NCBI GenBank assembly: GCA_016873995.1
Contig: VGVR01000009.1
Location: forward strand, 1 to 64,000
Direction of reading: 5' to 3'
Source of the DNA: Gemmatimonadota bacterium
GTDB taxonomy: Bacteria > Gemmatimonadota > Gemmatimonadetes > Longimicrobiales > Gaopeijiaceae
DNA: 64,000 bases
In this document: positions 36,504-45,564 of the stretch, piece after piece
How positions within the stretch are numbered: the first letter of the stretch is position 1
Layout: each line of letters opens with the position of its first letter
Program-made: the position numbers and the translations under genes
The notes under the pieces: generated by a model
The model's input: only the letters and a program-made list of their open reading frames with translations
Told to the model about the DNA's origin: nothing
Database searches by the model: none

Positions 36504-36606
36504 CGAGAACAGGGAGTCCCGCCCCCCACCCCCCCCGCCAGCATAGCCGTCCCGAAAACCGCCCCCTAGATTGCGGATTTGCGTCTCCTGCCGGGAGCGT
36601 GATCGG

Positions 36607-38991
36607 GTGAAGGCATTCGCAGCGGGAACCGCGGCACTGGGCATATGGCTCGCCGCCATCGGCGCGCCCGGCGGCACGGGCGCGCCCGGCCCCGGCCAGC
36701 CCTCAGCCCATCCGGCCGCTTCGGCGACCGACGACGCCACCGAGGCCATCGAGCGCTACTGCGTCGGCTGCCACAACGACCGCCGCATGATCGGCAACCT
36801 CTCGCTGGAGGACTTCCAGGCCGAGACGGCCGACCAGTCGGCCGAGACCGCCGAGAAGATGATCGTGAAGCTCCGTGCGGGGATGATGCCCCCGCCGGGG
36901 GGGCGGCGTCCGCCTGCGGACTCCTTGCTGCAGCTGGTGGAGACGCTCGAGTCGGTGGTCGACCGGGCGGCCGCGCTCGATCCCAATCCGGGCACGCGGC
37001 GCTTCCAGCGCCTCAACCGCGCAGAGTACCAGCGGGTGGTGCGCGACCTGCTCGACTTGGAGGTCGACGCGGCGCGCTGGCTTCCCGCCGACACCTACCT
37101 CGGCAACTTCGACAACCTCTCGGCGGCACAGGGTCTGTCGACGACGCTCCTGGAAGCGTATCTGCGCGCGGCCACCGAGGTCAGTCGGCTCGCGGTCGGC
37201 GCGCCCGACGCGCCCGAGACGACGAGCAGCTACACGCTTTCGGTCGATGTCTCCCAGCACGCCTGGGACCACGTCGAGGGCACGCCCTTCGGAACGCGCG
37301 GCGGCGCAGTGGTCACGCACGACTTCCCGGCGGACGGCGACTACGTCATCGAGGCGGTGACTCAGTTTGGCGCGGGTGCGCCCGACACGGACATCGATAT
37401 CTCCATCGATGGTCGGGGCGTCGCTCAGCTCGCGCTCGAGCACGGCGACGGCGGCACCGTCCCGATTCGCACGCAGCCCATTTTCGTGCGCGCGGGACAG
37501 CATCGCGTGGCAGCGGCCTTCGTTCGCACGATCGACGGGCCGTACGAGGATCGACTGCGCCCACCCCGCTGGTCGTTCACGGGCGGCGAGGACTCACGCG
37601 CGTGGGCCAACTACGGAATGACGGTACTCCCTCATCTCACCGAGCTGAGGATCTCGGGTCCGGTGGTGGCGGTGGGAGTCTCCGAGACTGCGAGTCGCCG
37701 TGCGGTCTTCACGTGCCGTCCGACGACGTTGAACGAGGAGCGTCCGTGCGCGGCATCGATCCTGTCGCGGCTCGCTACAGCCGCCTACCGACGCCCGCTC
37801 GCCGACGAAGACCTCGCGGGCCCGATGTCGTTCTACGACCGGGCCGCCGCGGAGGGAGGCTTCGAGGTCGGGGTGCGCACCGGGCTGCAGGCGATCCTCG
37901 CGAGTCCGTCGTTCATCTTCCGGTTGGAGCGGCAGTCGCCCGAGGCGGAGGCCGGTGAGCCTTACCGCTTGGCCGACATCGATCTCGCGAGCAGGCTCTC
38001 CTTCTTCCTCTGGGGCACGGTACCCGACGAGGAGCTGCTCGAGATCGCGGTGGCCGAGAGGCTCTCCGCCCCCGGCGTGCTGGAGGAGCAGGTCGAGCGC
38101 ATGCTCGCCGACCCCCGCTCCGAGGCGCTGGCTACCCGCTTCGCCTCGCAGTGGCTCCGACTCCAGGACGCCGACAAGAACAGTCCGGACTCGTACCTCT
38201 ACCCGGATTTCACGGATCAGCTGCGCCGCGACATGGTCCGCGAGACGCAGATGTTCTTCTCGCAATTGGTGCGCGAGGACCGGAGCCTCTTCGAAGTCAT
38301 CACGGCGGACTACACGTTCGTGAACGATCGGCTCGCCCGTCACTACGGCATTCCCGGCGTAATCGGCGACGAGTTCAGGCGCGTCGAGTACCCGGACGCG
38401 ACCCGGCGCGGGCTTCTGGGTCAGGGGAGCGTCCTGTTGCTCACGTCGATGGCGAACCGGACGTCGGCGGTGCTGCGCGGCAAGTGGGTGATGGAGGTGC
38501 TGATGGGCGTTCCGCCCCCTCCTCCTCCGCCGGACGTGCCCGCGTTCGAGACGACACAGGCCGCGGCATCAGGCCGCCTGCTGACGACGCGCGAGCGCAT
38601 GGAGCAGCACCGCTCGAATCCCACGTGCAACGCGTGTCACCGGCTCATGGATCCCATTGGCTTGGCGCTCGACAACTTCGACGTCACTGGGCGGTGGCGT
38701 ACGCGCGAGAACGGCATGCCGCTCGATACGCACGGCACCTACTACGACGACACCCCGCTGAGCTCGCCGGAGGATCTCAGCGAGGTGTTGCTCAGCCGTC
38801 CGCTCCCGATCGCACGCAGTTTCGCGGCCAACATGCTTGCGTTCGCGATGGGGCGGCGGGTGGAGTACTACGACCAACCGACTGTACGGGCGATCGCTCG
38901 GGAGGCCGAGGCGAACGACTATCGCCTATCGTCGTTCATCATGGGGGTCGTTGCGAGCGATCCCTTCCAGATGGCCAGTCAACCGAATTAG
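36607..38991 (+). CDS. DUF1592-family exported cytochrome-c-like protein
   Basis: 794 residues. A signal peptide is followed by a c-type heme site, CVGCH, at residues 52-56. The order then matches planctomycete-type proteins: DUF1587 (RRFQRLNRAEYQRVVRDLL, about residues 130-190), a beta-rich insert, DUF1595/1592 (RPLADEDLAG, LASPSFIFRLE, SRLSFFLWG), and DUF1588/DUF1585 with a second heme-type motif CNACH at 674-678 and GLALDNFD. GTG 36607 is preferred over TTG 36571, since GGGAG lies 10 bases upstream. It heads an operon with the DUF1552 and ankyrin genes. Substrate is unknown; a periplasmic redox role is inferred. Confidence 0.9.
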   Translation: MKAFAAGTAALGIWLAAIGAPGGTGAPGPGQPSAHPAASATDDATEAIERYCVGCHNDRRMIGNLSLEDFQAETADQSAETAEKMIVKLRAGMMPPPGGRRPPADSLLQLVETLESVVDRAAALDPNPGTRRFQRLNRAEYQRVVRDLLDLEVDAARWLPADTYLGNFDNLSAAQGLSTTLLEAYLRAATEVSRLAVGAPDAPETTSSYTLSVDVSQHAWDHVEGTPFGTRGGAVVTHDFPADGDYVIEAVTQFGAGAPDTDIDISIDGRGVAQLALEHGDGGTVPIRTQPIFVRAGQHRVAAAFVRTIDGPYEDRLRPPRWSFTGGEDSRAWANYGMTVLPHLTELRISGPVVAVGVSETASRRAVFTCRPTTLNEERPCAASILSRLATAAYRRPLADEDLAGPMSFYDRAAAEGGFEVGVRTGLQAILASPSFIFRLERQSPEAEAGEPYRLADIDLASRLSFFLWGTVPDEELLEIAVAERLSAPGVLEEQVERMLADPRSEALATRFASQWLRLQDADKNSPDSYLYPDFTDQLRRDMVRETQMFFSQLVREDRSLFEVITADYTFVNDRLARHYGIPGVIGDEFRRVEYPDATRRGLLGQGSVLLLTSMANRTSAVLRGKWVMEVLMGVPPPPPPPDVPAFETTQAAASGRLLTTRERMEQHRSNPTCNACHRLMDPIGLALDNFDVTGRWRTRENGMPLDTHGTYYDDTPLSSPEDLSEVLLSRPLPIARSFAANMLAFAMGRRVEYYDQPTVRAIAREAEANDYRLSSFIMGVVASDPFQMASQPN

Positions 38992-39038
38992 GTAACCGAC
39001 ACCCGCGACTTCCGCCGCGGCCACAGGAGCGTGACATC

Positions 39039-40466
39039 ATGCATCTGATCACGGGCAAACACATCGCTCGCCGGAGTTTCCTGCGCGGCATGGGGGCCTC
39101 GGTTGCGCTGCCGATGTTGGACGCGATGGTTCCCGCCGGCCGCTCTTGGCGCCGCTTCGCGGCCGACCCGAACTTCACCCGGCTCATCTGCATCGAGGAG
39201 TCGATGGGTGCCGCCGGGTGCAGCGACTGGGGCGATGCTCGGCACCTGTTCTCGCCGGCCACGGTGGGTCGAGACTTCGAGTTCGCGCCGGATAGTCAGC
39301 TGCTCCCGCTCGCGCCCTACCGCGACTACCTGACGATCGTCAGCAACACCGACTGCCGGATGGCAGAGCCGTACCGCGCCGAGGAGATCGGCGGCGACCA
39401 CGACAGGTCCACCGCGGTCTTCCTGACGCAGGCGCACCCGAAGCAGACGCAGGGCTCGGACGCCTACATCGGCACGTCGATCGATCAGGTGCACGCCCGC
39501 CGCGTCGGTCAGGACACCGCGCTCCCTTCGCTCGAGCTCTGCATCGAGCCCATCGACCGCGGCGGCGGGTGCCAGTACAACTACCACTGCGCGTATACCA
39601 CCACGGTATCTTGGGCCTCGCCCTCGCAGCCGCTCCCGCCCATCCGCGAGCCGCGCATCGTCTTCGAGCGCCTCTTCGGAGCCGGTGTGACGGACGAGGA
39701 CCGGGCCGCGCGTCGGCGCACGGACCGCAGCATGATCGACTGGATCGCCGGCGAGGTCGCGCGTCTGCGCTTGGCCCTCGGCGCGAGCGACCGCGCCGCG
39801 CTGGACGAGTACCTCACGCACATCCGCGAGATCGAGCGCCGCATCCAGCTCGTCGAGGAGCGCAACAACAGCGGTGAGGAGCGCGAGCTCCCCGAGGAGC
39901 CCTCCGGCGTGCCGGACTCGTTCGAAGAGCACATGCAGCTGATGTTCGACCTCCAGGTCATCGCGCTGCAGACGGACCTCACCCGGGTCATCACCTTCAA
40001 GACCGGCTTCGACCAGTCGAACCGGACCTTCCCGCTGAGTGGCGTCAACCGGTCGTTCCACGGTGTGTCGCACCACGGCAACGCGCCGGCCGACATCATG
40101 GACTTCAACGCCATCAACCGGCATCGCCTCTCTCAGGTCGGTTACCTGCTCGAGAAGCTGAAGGGGACGCAGGACGGCGGTGCGTCGTTGCTCGACAAGA
40201 CCGCGATCGTCTGGGGATCGCCGATGGGTGACCCCAACCTGCACAACCACCGCCGCTGCCCGCTCTTGCTCATGGGGAAGGCGAACGGCGCCCTCGAAGG
40301 CGGGCTCCACCTGAAGGCACCCGACGGTACGCCGATGGCGAACGTGTTCGTGAGCCTGATGCAGTCGCTCGGCCACAGCGACATGAGCTACTTCGGCGAC
40401 AGCACGGGGGAGTTCCCGCTGACGTTCCCCCGTGGTGTCCCGTTGGTCGGAGACCTCGGGGCATGA
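39039..40466 (+). CDS. DUF1552-family Tat-exported protein
   Basis: 475 residues. The N-terminus has a twin-arginine signal (RRSFLRGMGASVALPML), implying folded, possibly cofactor-bearing export. The rest matches DUF1552, which almost always lies beside DUF1592 genes: TRLICIEESMG, DHDRSTAVFLTQAHP, SLELCIEP, FHGVSHHGN and WGSPMGD. DUF1552 is loosely related to alkaline-phosphatase/sulfatase-like DUF1501 proteins. Its biochemical role is unknown. The 3' end overlaps the ankyrin gene by 4 bp (ATGA). Confidence 0.9.
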   Translation: MHLITGKHIARRSFLRGMGASVALPMLDAMVPAGRSWRRFAADPNFTRLICIEESMGAAGCSDWGDARHLFSPATVGRDFEFAPDSQLLPLAPYRDYLTIVSNTDCRMAEPYRAEEIGGDHDRSTAVFLTQAHPKQTQGSDAYIGTSIDQVHARRVGQDTALPSLELCIEPIDRGGGCQYNYHCAYTTTVSWASPSQPLPPIREPRIVFERLFGAGVTDEDRAARRRTDRSMIDWIAGEVARLRLALGASDRAALDEYLTHIREIERRIQLVEERNNSGEERELPEEPSGVPDSFEEHMQLMFDLQVIALQTDLTRVITFKTGFDQSNRTFPLSGVNRSFHGVSHHGNAPADIMDFNAINRHRLSQVGYLLEKLKGTQDGGASLLDKTAIVWGSPMGDPNLHNHRRCPLLLMGKANGALEGGLHLKAPDGTPMANVFVSLMQSLGHSDMSYFGDSTGEFPLTFPRGVPLVGDLGA

Positions 40467-42427
40467 GCCGCGCGCTGGCTCTCGCGACTGCGGTCCTCCT
40501 CGCGGCGGTCGCGCCCGTCGAGGCACAGCTCCCGCTCATCGATGCCGCGGCGTCCGGCGATGTGGCCGCAGTCCGCTCGGTGCTCGCGCAGGGGGCGGAC
40601 GTGAACGGCGCGGAGGGCGACGGCCTGACAGCCCTGCACGTGGCCGCAGAGCGTGGCCACGCGCCGATCGTCGGACTTTTGATCGAGCGTGGTGCCGCCG
40701 TCGAGGCGAAGACCCGGATCGGCAGCTACACGCCGCTGCACCTGGCGGCGATGGGCGCGCACGCCGACGTCGCCGCGCATTTGCTCGATGCGGGTGCCGA
40801 CGCGGACGCAGTCACGACGAACACCGGCGTGACGCCGCTGCACTTGGCCGCGGCCGCTATCGGTGGTGCGGAGACCGTGGCGACCCTGCTCGCGCGGGGC
40901 GCCGATCCGAACGTCCGCGAAGCATCGGCCGGGCAGACACCCTTGATGTTCGCGGCCGCGGAGAACCGCGCGGACGCAGTCCGCGCGCTCCTGCGAGGCG
41001 GAGCCGATCCGTCAGTGACCACGCGCGTTGTCGACGTGCTGTACAGCTACGCCCTGGATCGCGCCGCGGGTAGGGTGCTGAACCGCGCGATCGACTCGAT
41101 CCAGATCGCCGAGCGCGGCGGGCCGAACTGGCAGCCCGACACGGACGCCGTGGAGCGGGCGGTGCGGGTGCAGCGCGAGTTCATCGCCTCGCAGCCGGAC
41201 GTGGGCGCGTACGACCCGGTGTCGCTGGCGCGCGTCGGACCGGACTTCCCTGCCGGGCCGGACGTCGTCAGGCCCCCGAACACCGAGACGCTCGTCGGCA
41301 AGACAGGCGGCATGACCGCGCTCCTTCACGCTGCGCGGGATGGCCAGCTCGACGCCGCGCTCGCGCTGCTCGACGGCGGGGCCGACATCGACCAGGTGAG
41401 CCCGGCCGACCACACGAGTCCGCTGCTCATCGCCACCATGAACGGGCAGTTCGACCTCGCCCTCGAGCTCATCGAACGGGGCGCCGACCCGGACTTGGCT
41501 GCGTCCACGGATGGATCGACGCCGGTGTTCGCGACGCTGCAGACGCAGTGGGCTCCGCGCTCGAACTACCCGCAGCCCCGCGCTCAGGACGTGCAGGTCT
41601 CGAGCTACATGGACGTGCTGCGCGCGCTGCTCGACGCGGGCGCGAATCCGAACGTGCCCCTGAACACGCATCTCTGGTACTGGGAGTACGGGCTCAACAA
41701 GATCGGCCTCGACCTCACCGGCGCGACCCCGTTCTTCCGGGCGGCCCTGGCCCAGGACGTGGGCGCGATGAGGCTGCTCGCCGAGCACGGCGCCGATCCG
41801 GACGTTCCGTCGCGTTGGCCGGCGATCGGCATGCGGGACCGGCGTCAGACGGACGGGCGCCAGCAGGAGGACTCGGGTGTGACGCTGATGCCCGAGGGGA
41901 CGCCGAGCGCGTGGCCGATTCACATGGCCGCGGGAGGCGGATACCTCGGCCTGGGTGCGTTCAGCATGCGCAACGCTCCGAACCAGAATCTCGCCGCCGT
42001 GCAATACATGATCGAGGAGCTGGGCGCGGATCCGAACGAGCGCGATGGGTGGGGTTACACACCGCTCCACTACGCGGCGTCGAGGGGCGACAACGCGCTC
42101 ATCCAGTATCTCGTGTCGAAGGGCGCCCGCGTGGACGCGCTGGCGCGGCTCGGTCAGTCGGTCGTGGACATGACGCGGGGGGGGCGGTCGGGCTTCTTCT
42201 CACGCGTAGCCTATCCGGAGACCGAACAGCTGCTGCTCAGTTTGGGCTCTCCGTACTCGTGCCTGCATACGCACTTCCTCGACACCGGCGACTGGTGCGA
42301 GGCGTCGGGCGTACCGCCGTTCGTGCAGACGGCGGGGGACGACTACGGGTCGAACAACCGCGGCCGCCGTTCCGAGCTCCCAGCGGCGCAGCCCGCTCCC
42401 GTCACCGGGCCTGGCAACGAGGAGTAG
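40463..42427 (+). CDS. Exported ankyrin-repeat protein
   Basis: 654 residues with a signal peptide (ALATAVLLAAVAPVEAQ). At least eight ankyrin repeats are visible, with the TALHVAAERGH, TPLHLAAMGAH and TPLMFAAAENR pattern at residues about 25-190, then further copies at 280-350, 400-460 and 520-570. Ankyrin repeats form protein-binding solenoids. Translational overlap with the DUF1552 gene suggests it scaffolds or anchors that partner in the periplasm. The C-terminal 60 residues hold Cys residues that may pair. It faces the NHL lipoprotein across a bidirectional terminator. Confidence 0.88.
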   Translation: MSRALALATAVLLAAVAPVEAQLPLIDAAASGDVAAVRSVLAQGADVNGAEGDGLTALHVAAERGHAPIVGLLIERGAAVEAKTRIGSYTPLHLAAMGAHADVAAHLLDAGADADAVTTNTGVTPLHLAAAAIGGAETVATLLARGADPNVREASAGQTPLMFAAAENRADAVRALLRGGADPSVTTRVVDVLYSYALDRAAGRVLNRAIDSIQIAERGGPNWQPDTDAVERAVRVQREFIASQPDVGAYDPVSLARVGPDFPAGPDVVRPPNTETLVGKTGGMTALLHAARDGQLDAALALLDGGADIDQVSPADHTSPLLIATMNGQFDLALELIERGADPDLAASTDGSTPVFATLQTQWAPRSNYPQPRAQDVQVSSYMDVLRALLDAGANPNVPLNTHLWYWEYGLNKIGLDLTGATPFFRAALAQDVGAMRLLAEHGADPDVPSRWPAIGMRDRRQTDGRQQEDSGVTLMPEGTPSAWPIHMAAGGGYLGLGAFSMRNAPNQNLAAVQYMIEELGADPNERDGWGYTPLHYAASRGDNALIQYLVSKGARVDALARLGQSVVDMTRGGRSGFFSRVAYPETEQLLLSLGSPYSCLHTHFLDTGDWCEASGVPPFVQTAGDDYGSNNRGRRSELPAAQPAPVTGPGNEE

Positions 42428-42429
42428 CG

Positions 42430-42473
42430 AACTGGCGGGCCGGCGGGCGACTTCGCCCGCCGGTCGGCCAGTT
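42430..42473. terminator. Bidirectional terminator between ankyrin and NHL genes
   Basis: The outer arms AACTGGC (42430-42436) and GCCAGTT (42467-42473) enclose a perfect 10-bp helix, CCGGCGGGCG (42440-42449) with CGCCCGCCGG (42454-42463). It separates two convergent genes. Confidence 0.75.
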
Positions 42474-42532
42474 GCTCGCCGGTCGGCGCTCCGCCCGCTG
42501 AGGCAGGTCGCCGCCGCTGGCCTTGTCGGTCG

Positions 42533-43648
42533 TCACATCGGCAGAACGAGCTGCCGGCCGATCAGCTTGCTCGGGTCGGCGCCCGGCTTCGGCACGAACT
42601 TGTCCAGCCAGCCCCCATCCCAGCTGGCGACGAACACGTTGCCGTTCTGGTCGACGTCGATCTGGTGTGGGCGCGACAGGCCGCCGTCGAACCCGCCCAT
42701 CGTGCCGCCATACGCGCCCCAGTAGTACTGGAGCACGCCGTCGGTGTTGTACTTGAGGATCCGGTTCAGTCGGCCTGACGTCACCCACACGCCGTCGTTC
42801 TCGTCGATGAAGATGCCGACGGGGTCGCCCACGTTCGGCCACTCCTCGATGAACTCGCCGTTCTCGGTGAAGATCTGGATGCGGTTGTTGTTGCGGTCAC
42901 CCACGTAGACGCGGTGCTGGCGGTCGATCGCGAGCCCGTGCACGAGGTCGAACTGCCCGGGGCCGTTCCCGAGCTCACCCCACTCCATCATGTAGTCGCC
43001 GTTCGCGGCGTACTTCACGATGCGGCTGTTCCAGTAGCCATCGCCGAGCAGCCAGGTCCCGTCGGGGAAGAACGCCAGCACCGCCGGGTCGCCGTACGTG
43101 TACGGTCCCGGATGGGGGTTGGCACGCGCCTCCGCGCGACTCGTCGGGTGATTCGGGTCGAACAGGCGCATCACCAGCTGACTGCCGTCGTTGGTGAACT
43201 TGAGCACCGACATGGGCACGCCACGGCCGCCGCGCTCGACGATCCAGATGTGCCGCTCGGGGTCGTAAGGGCTGATGTAGACCTGGTGCGGCCGGTTCAC
43301 AATGGAGTCCCACTGCGACCAATTCTCGGTGATGTTGCCGTTCCCGTCGACGACGAGGAGATAGTTCGAGCTCCCTTCCCGCTCGACGCCATCTTCGTCC
43401 CGGTCTCCCCACACCGCGACGATGATGCGGTTCGGGTTGTCGACCGCCATCCCGGACACCTCTCCCCAGGTCCACCGGTCGGTGTGATCGGGCGCGGCCT
43501 TCCAGAAATCCGCCACGGCCTCGTACTGACCGGTGCGATCGTCGCCGCCCTTCACGATGGGCCCGGAGGATGCCGAGTCGGCGCCCGTATCCGCGCAAGC
43601 GGCGATGATGACGAGGAAGGAAGCCGCAACCCATGCGCGAGCCTTCAT
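42533..43648 (-). CDS. NHL-repeat beta-propeller lipoprotein
   Basis: 371 residues. The start at 43648 follows CCGGAG and gives a lipoprotein signal (VAASFLVIIAACADTG, lipobox IAAC). Propeller repeats with VDxxGNxx, FFPDGTWLLGDGYWNSRIVKYAANGDYMM and LVHGLAIDRQHRVYVGDRNNNRIQIF follow. It belongs to the same family as the 3.8-4.9 kb protein. It is convergent with the DUF1592-DUF1552-ankyrin operon. NHL propellers bind proteins or hydrolyse peptides and esters; none can be chosen here. Confidence 0.85.
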   Translation of the reverse strand: MKARAWVAASFLVIIAACADTGADSASSGPIVKGGDDRTGQYEAVADFWKAAPDHTDRWTWGEVSGMAVDNPNRIIVAVWGDRDEDGVEREGSSNYLLVVDGNGNITENWSQWDSIVNRPHQVYISPYDPERHIWIVERGGRGVPMSVLKFTNDGSQLVMRLFDPNHPTSRAEARANPHPGPYTYGDPAVLAFFPDGTWLLGDGYWNSRIVKYAANGDYMMEWGELGNGPGQFDLVHGLAIDRQHRVYVGDRNNNRIQIFTENGEFIEEWPNVGDPVGIFIDENDGVWVTSGRLNRILKYNTDGVLQYYWGAYGGTMGGFDGGLSRPHQIDVDQNGNVFVASWDGGWLDKFVPKPGADPSKLIGRQLVLPM

Positions 43649-43962
43649 GTTCCGCACTCCGGCGTTATGGACGACCAGGCACGGCGTCATTCTGAGGCGT
43701 GGGCGGCGTTTGGGCCAGCGGCGCCGGCACCCGACGCGGTCGTCGTTCCGACGGGGTCGGCGGAGACCTCCTGAGCGTCGTGATCCCCAGCCGGCGGCTG
43801 AGAGTAATGCCCCGTTCCAGCGACTCTCGAGATCGTTCGAAGTTCGAACCATCTGGGTTCGCGGTCCTAACCATCTGCGTTCGCGGTCCTACCCTTCCGC
43901 TCCGCGGACGCGTGATCGCCCTGCGGGACGGCCGCCTGCCGAGCGCCGCCGGATCGACCGGC
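43649..43962. other. Intergenic stretch with a 22-bp direct repeat
   Basis: 314 bp without a convincing gene. It holds the presumed promoter of the NHL lipoprotein. Two 22-bp tandem copies, differing at one base, lie at 43847-43868 and 43869-43890 (AACCATCTG, then G or C, then GTTCGCGGTCCT). A GTTCGAAGTTCGAAC near-palindrome at 43835-43849 adjoins them. Confidence 0.5.
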
Positions 43963-44208
43963 TCAGTCGTCGTGGTGCGCCTCGTACTCCCGCTGCGCGC
44001 GATTGCGTGCGTCGGCTTGACGCGCGTCGCGCTTCTTGGCGGCCTTCAGCGCCTTCGCGTGGGTGCCTTGCGAGTGTACCGTCGGGGCGGGGAAGCGACG
44101 CTCGAGCGAGCGTCCCCCGCAAGCCGGGCACGCCGGGGCCTGCGAGCCGCGGACGAGCGCCCCGAAGGCGTTCCCGCAGGCTTTGCAAGAGTATTCGTAG
44201 AGGGGTAT
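43963..44208 (-). CDS. FmdB-family zinc-ribbon protein starting at ATA
   Basis: 81 residues that match the FmdB/CxxC_CXXC_SSSS family along their length: (M)PLYEYSCKACGNAFGALVR at the start, the second zinc pair CPACGG, then ERRFPAPTVHSQGTHAKALKAAKKRDARQ and an acidic tail. The four cysteines (residues 8, 11, 27 and 30) should bind one zinc. The codon where the family's initiator Met stands is ATA, and no ATG, GTG or TTG lies in frame before an upstream TAG at 44248-44250. A weak AGGG lies just upstream. Either AUA is used, which is rare, or the base is a mutation or error. Head-to-head with the DUF4168 gene, 43 bp apart. Confidence 0.8.
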   Translation of the reverse strand: MPLYEYSCKACGNAFGALVRGSQAPACPACGGRSLERRFPAPTVHSQGTHAKALKAAKKRDARQADARNRAQREYEAHHDD

Positions 44209-44251
44209 AGTGGCACCCTGATCCGGAGTCCGCGGGCCGAGGACACACTAC

Positions 44252-44665
44252 ATGACCCCACGCGCGCGCGCGAACCCCAGCCCGTCCCCACCTGCCGTCC
44301 GTCGGGGCCCACTCGGTCGCAGCACCGTTCTCGCGCTCCTGCTCATGGGCGTGCTCGCGGCCGACCTCCGGGCGCAGGACGTACCGCTCGACCGCGCCGA
44401 GCTCACGCGGTACGCGCGTGCCTACCTCGCGCTCGACGCCGCGCGCGAGGAGTACTACGCGACGATCGCGCGCATTCACGACGACATCGGGCTGGCTCGT
44501 GCGAGAGCGGAGTTGGACGCCAAGGTCGCCGAGATCTATGCCGGTAACGCCATCACGAGCGAGCGCTACGGTGTGATTACGCTGGTGATCAGCGAGAGTG
44601 ACCAGGTCCGCGCGGTCTTCGAAGAGATCGTGCGACAGCTGAGAGCCGGCGCAGGCGCACCATGA
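44252..44665 (+). CDS. Exported DUF4168-like protein
   Basis: 137 residues. A basic leader precedes a hydrophobic signal segment (TVLALLLMGVLAADLRAQ). The mature part is helical: LTRYARAYLALDAAREEYYATIARI, ARAELDAKVAEIYAGNAIT and SERYGVITLVISESDQVRAVF. This matches the layout of DUF4168, exported proteins of unknown function. The start codon lies 43 bp from the divergent FmdB gene, so both may share a promoter region. Confidence 0.7.
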   Translation: MTPRARANPSPSPPAVRRGPLGRSTVLALLLMGVLAADLRAQDVPLDRAELTRYARAYLALDAAREEYYATIARIHDDIGLARARAELDAKVAEIYAGNAITSERYGVITLVISESDQVRAVFEEIVRQLRAGAGAP

Positions 44666-44681
44666 GACGACCGGCGCTCGC

Positions 44682-45077
44682 ATGAGCGAACCAGATCTCT
44701 GGGCCCTCTTCTTCGATGTCAATCAGGACATCGATACGCAGTTCCAGTTCTGGATCTCGATTACCTTCGCCGTGCTGGTGGCCTCGTTCGTCGCCGACGA
44801 GCGATTGAGTCGGGTCGAACGGCTCGTCATCGCGGCCCTCTACCTGATCGCGGCGAGCATCATCCTGCTGCGGTACACGAGTGCGCTCGCGCACCAAGCG
44901 CAGGTGCTCGGTCTGTTCGCGGACAGCGGATTCGCTCAACCAGCCCGTCCGGACATCGTCGGCCTGCTCCGGTTCGGCCTGTTCACCGTGGGCTCCCTCA
45001 TCGCTGCGGCGAGCGTGCTCTTTCCGAGGTTCGGTGCGAGGGGCGAGCCAACCGACGCGCGAGGCGACCATGATTGA
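44682..45077 (+). CDS. Small integral membrane protein of unknown function
   Basis: 131 residues with three hydrophobic helices (about 23-38, 48-64 and 92-112) and an acidic N-terminus. The pattern FWISITFAVLVASFVADERLSRVERLVIAALYLIAAS is common among small uncharacterised proteobacterial and Gemmatimonadota proteins. It starts 17 bp after the DUF4168 gene. No enzymatic motif is present. Confidence 0.65.
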   Translation: MSEPDLWALFFDVNQDIDTQFQFWISITFAVLVASFVADERLSRVERLVIAALYLIAASIILLRYTSALAHQAQVLGLFADSGFAQPARPDIVGLLRFGLFTVGSLIAAASVLFPRFGARGEPTDARGDHD

Positions 45078-45178
45078 CGGATGGTCCTCGTCCGCTCTCA
45101 CGCCGGCGCGGACTCGGTTGTAGGTTCCACCGCGCGCTGACTCGTGACTCTCGTTGCCCGGCGCCAAGGAGAAAGCGG

Positions 45179-45546
45179 ATGGCCCGAGTCCTGTTGATCG
45201 ACGACGATGAGGAGCACCGCGTGCTCGCGCGCAGGATCCTCGAGAGCGCGGGCCACGCGGTCGACGAAGCCGCCGACGGCGCGATGGGCCTGAAGAGCTT
45301 CGGGCAACGTCGTCCCGACGTCGTCCTCACGGACATCAACATGCCCCGCCTGGACGGACACGAGGTGATCGCCGCGCTCCGGGTGCAGCACAAGGGCGTG
45401 CCGGTGATCGCGATCTCGGGGGGCTAGGCGTCGACAAGTACGAGCTGCTCTTGAAGGCCGCCAAGCTCGGCGCCGTGGAAGTCATCACGAAGCCCTTCGA
45501 GTTCCGGCAACTCCTCGGCGCAGTGTCCCGCGCGCTCGGGAAGTGA
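45179..45546 (+). CDS. Response-regulator receiver protein interrupted by a frameshift
   Basis: AAGGAG precedes the ATG. The first frame gives a receiver domain through residue 82: acidic pocket Asp8-Asp10, phospho-acceptor Asp52 (LTDINMP) and Ser80 (AISGG), ending at TAG 45425-45427. The missing part continues one base back in frame: GVDKYELLLKAAKLGAVEVITKPFEF, including the conserved Lys, to TGA at 45544-45546. The break lies in six Gs (45418-45423). The heptamer G GGG GGC (45418-45424) fits a -1 slippery site directly before the stop. A sequencing or real 1-base deletion is the simpler explanation. A stand-alone receiver has no output domain. Confidence 0.75.
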
Positions 45547-45564
45547 TGACCGCCTCGAGCCCCG

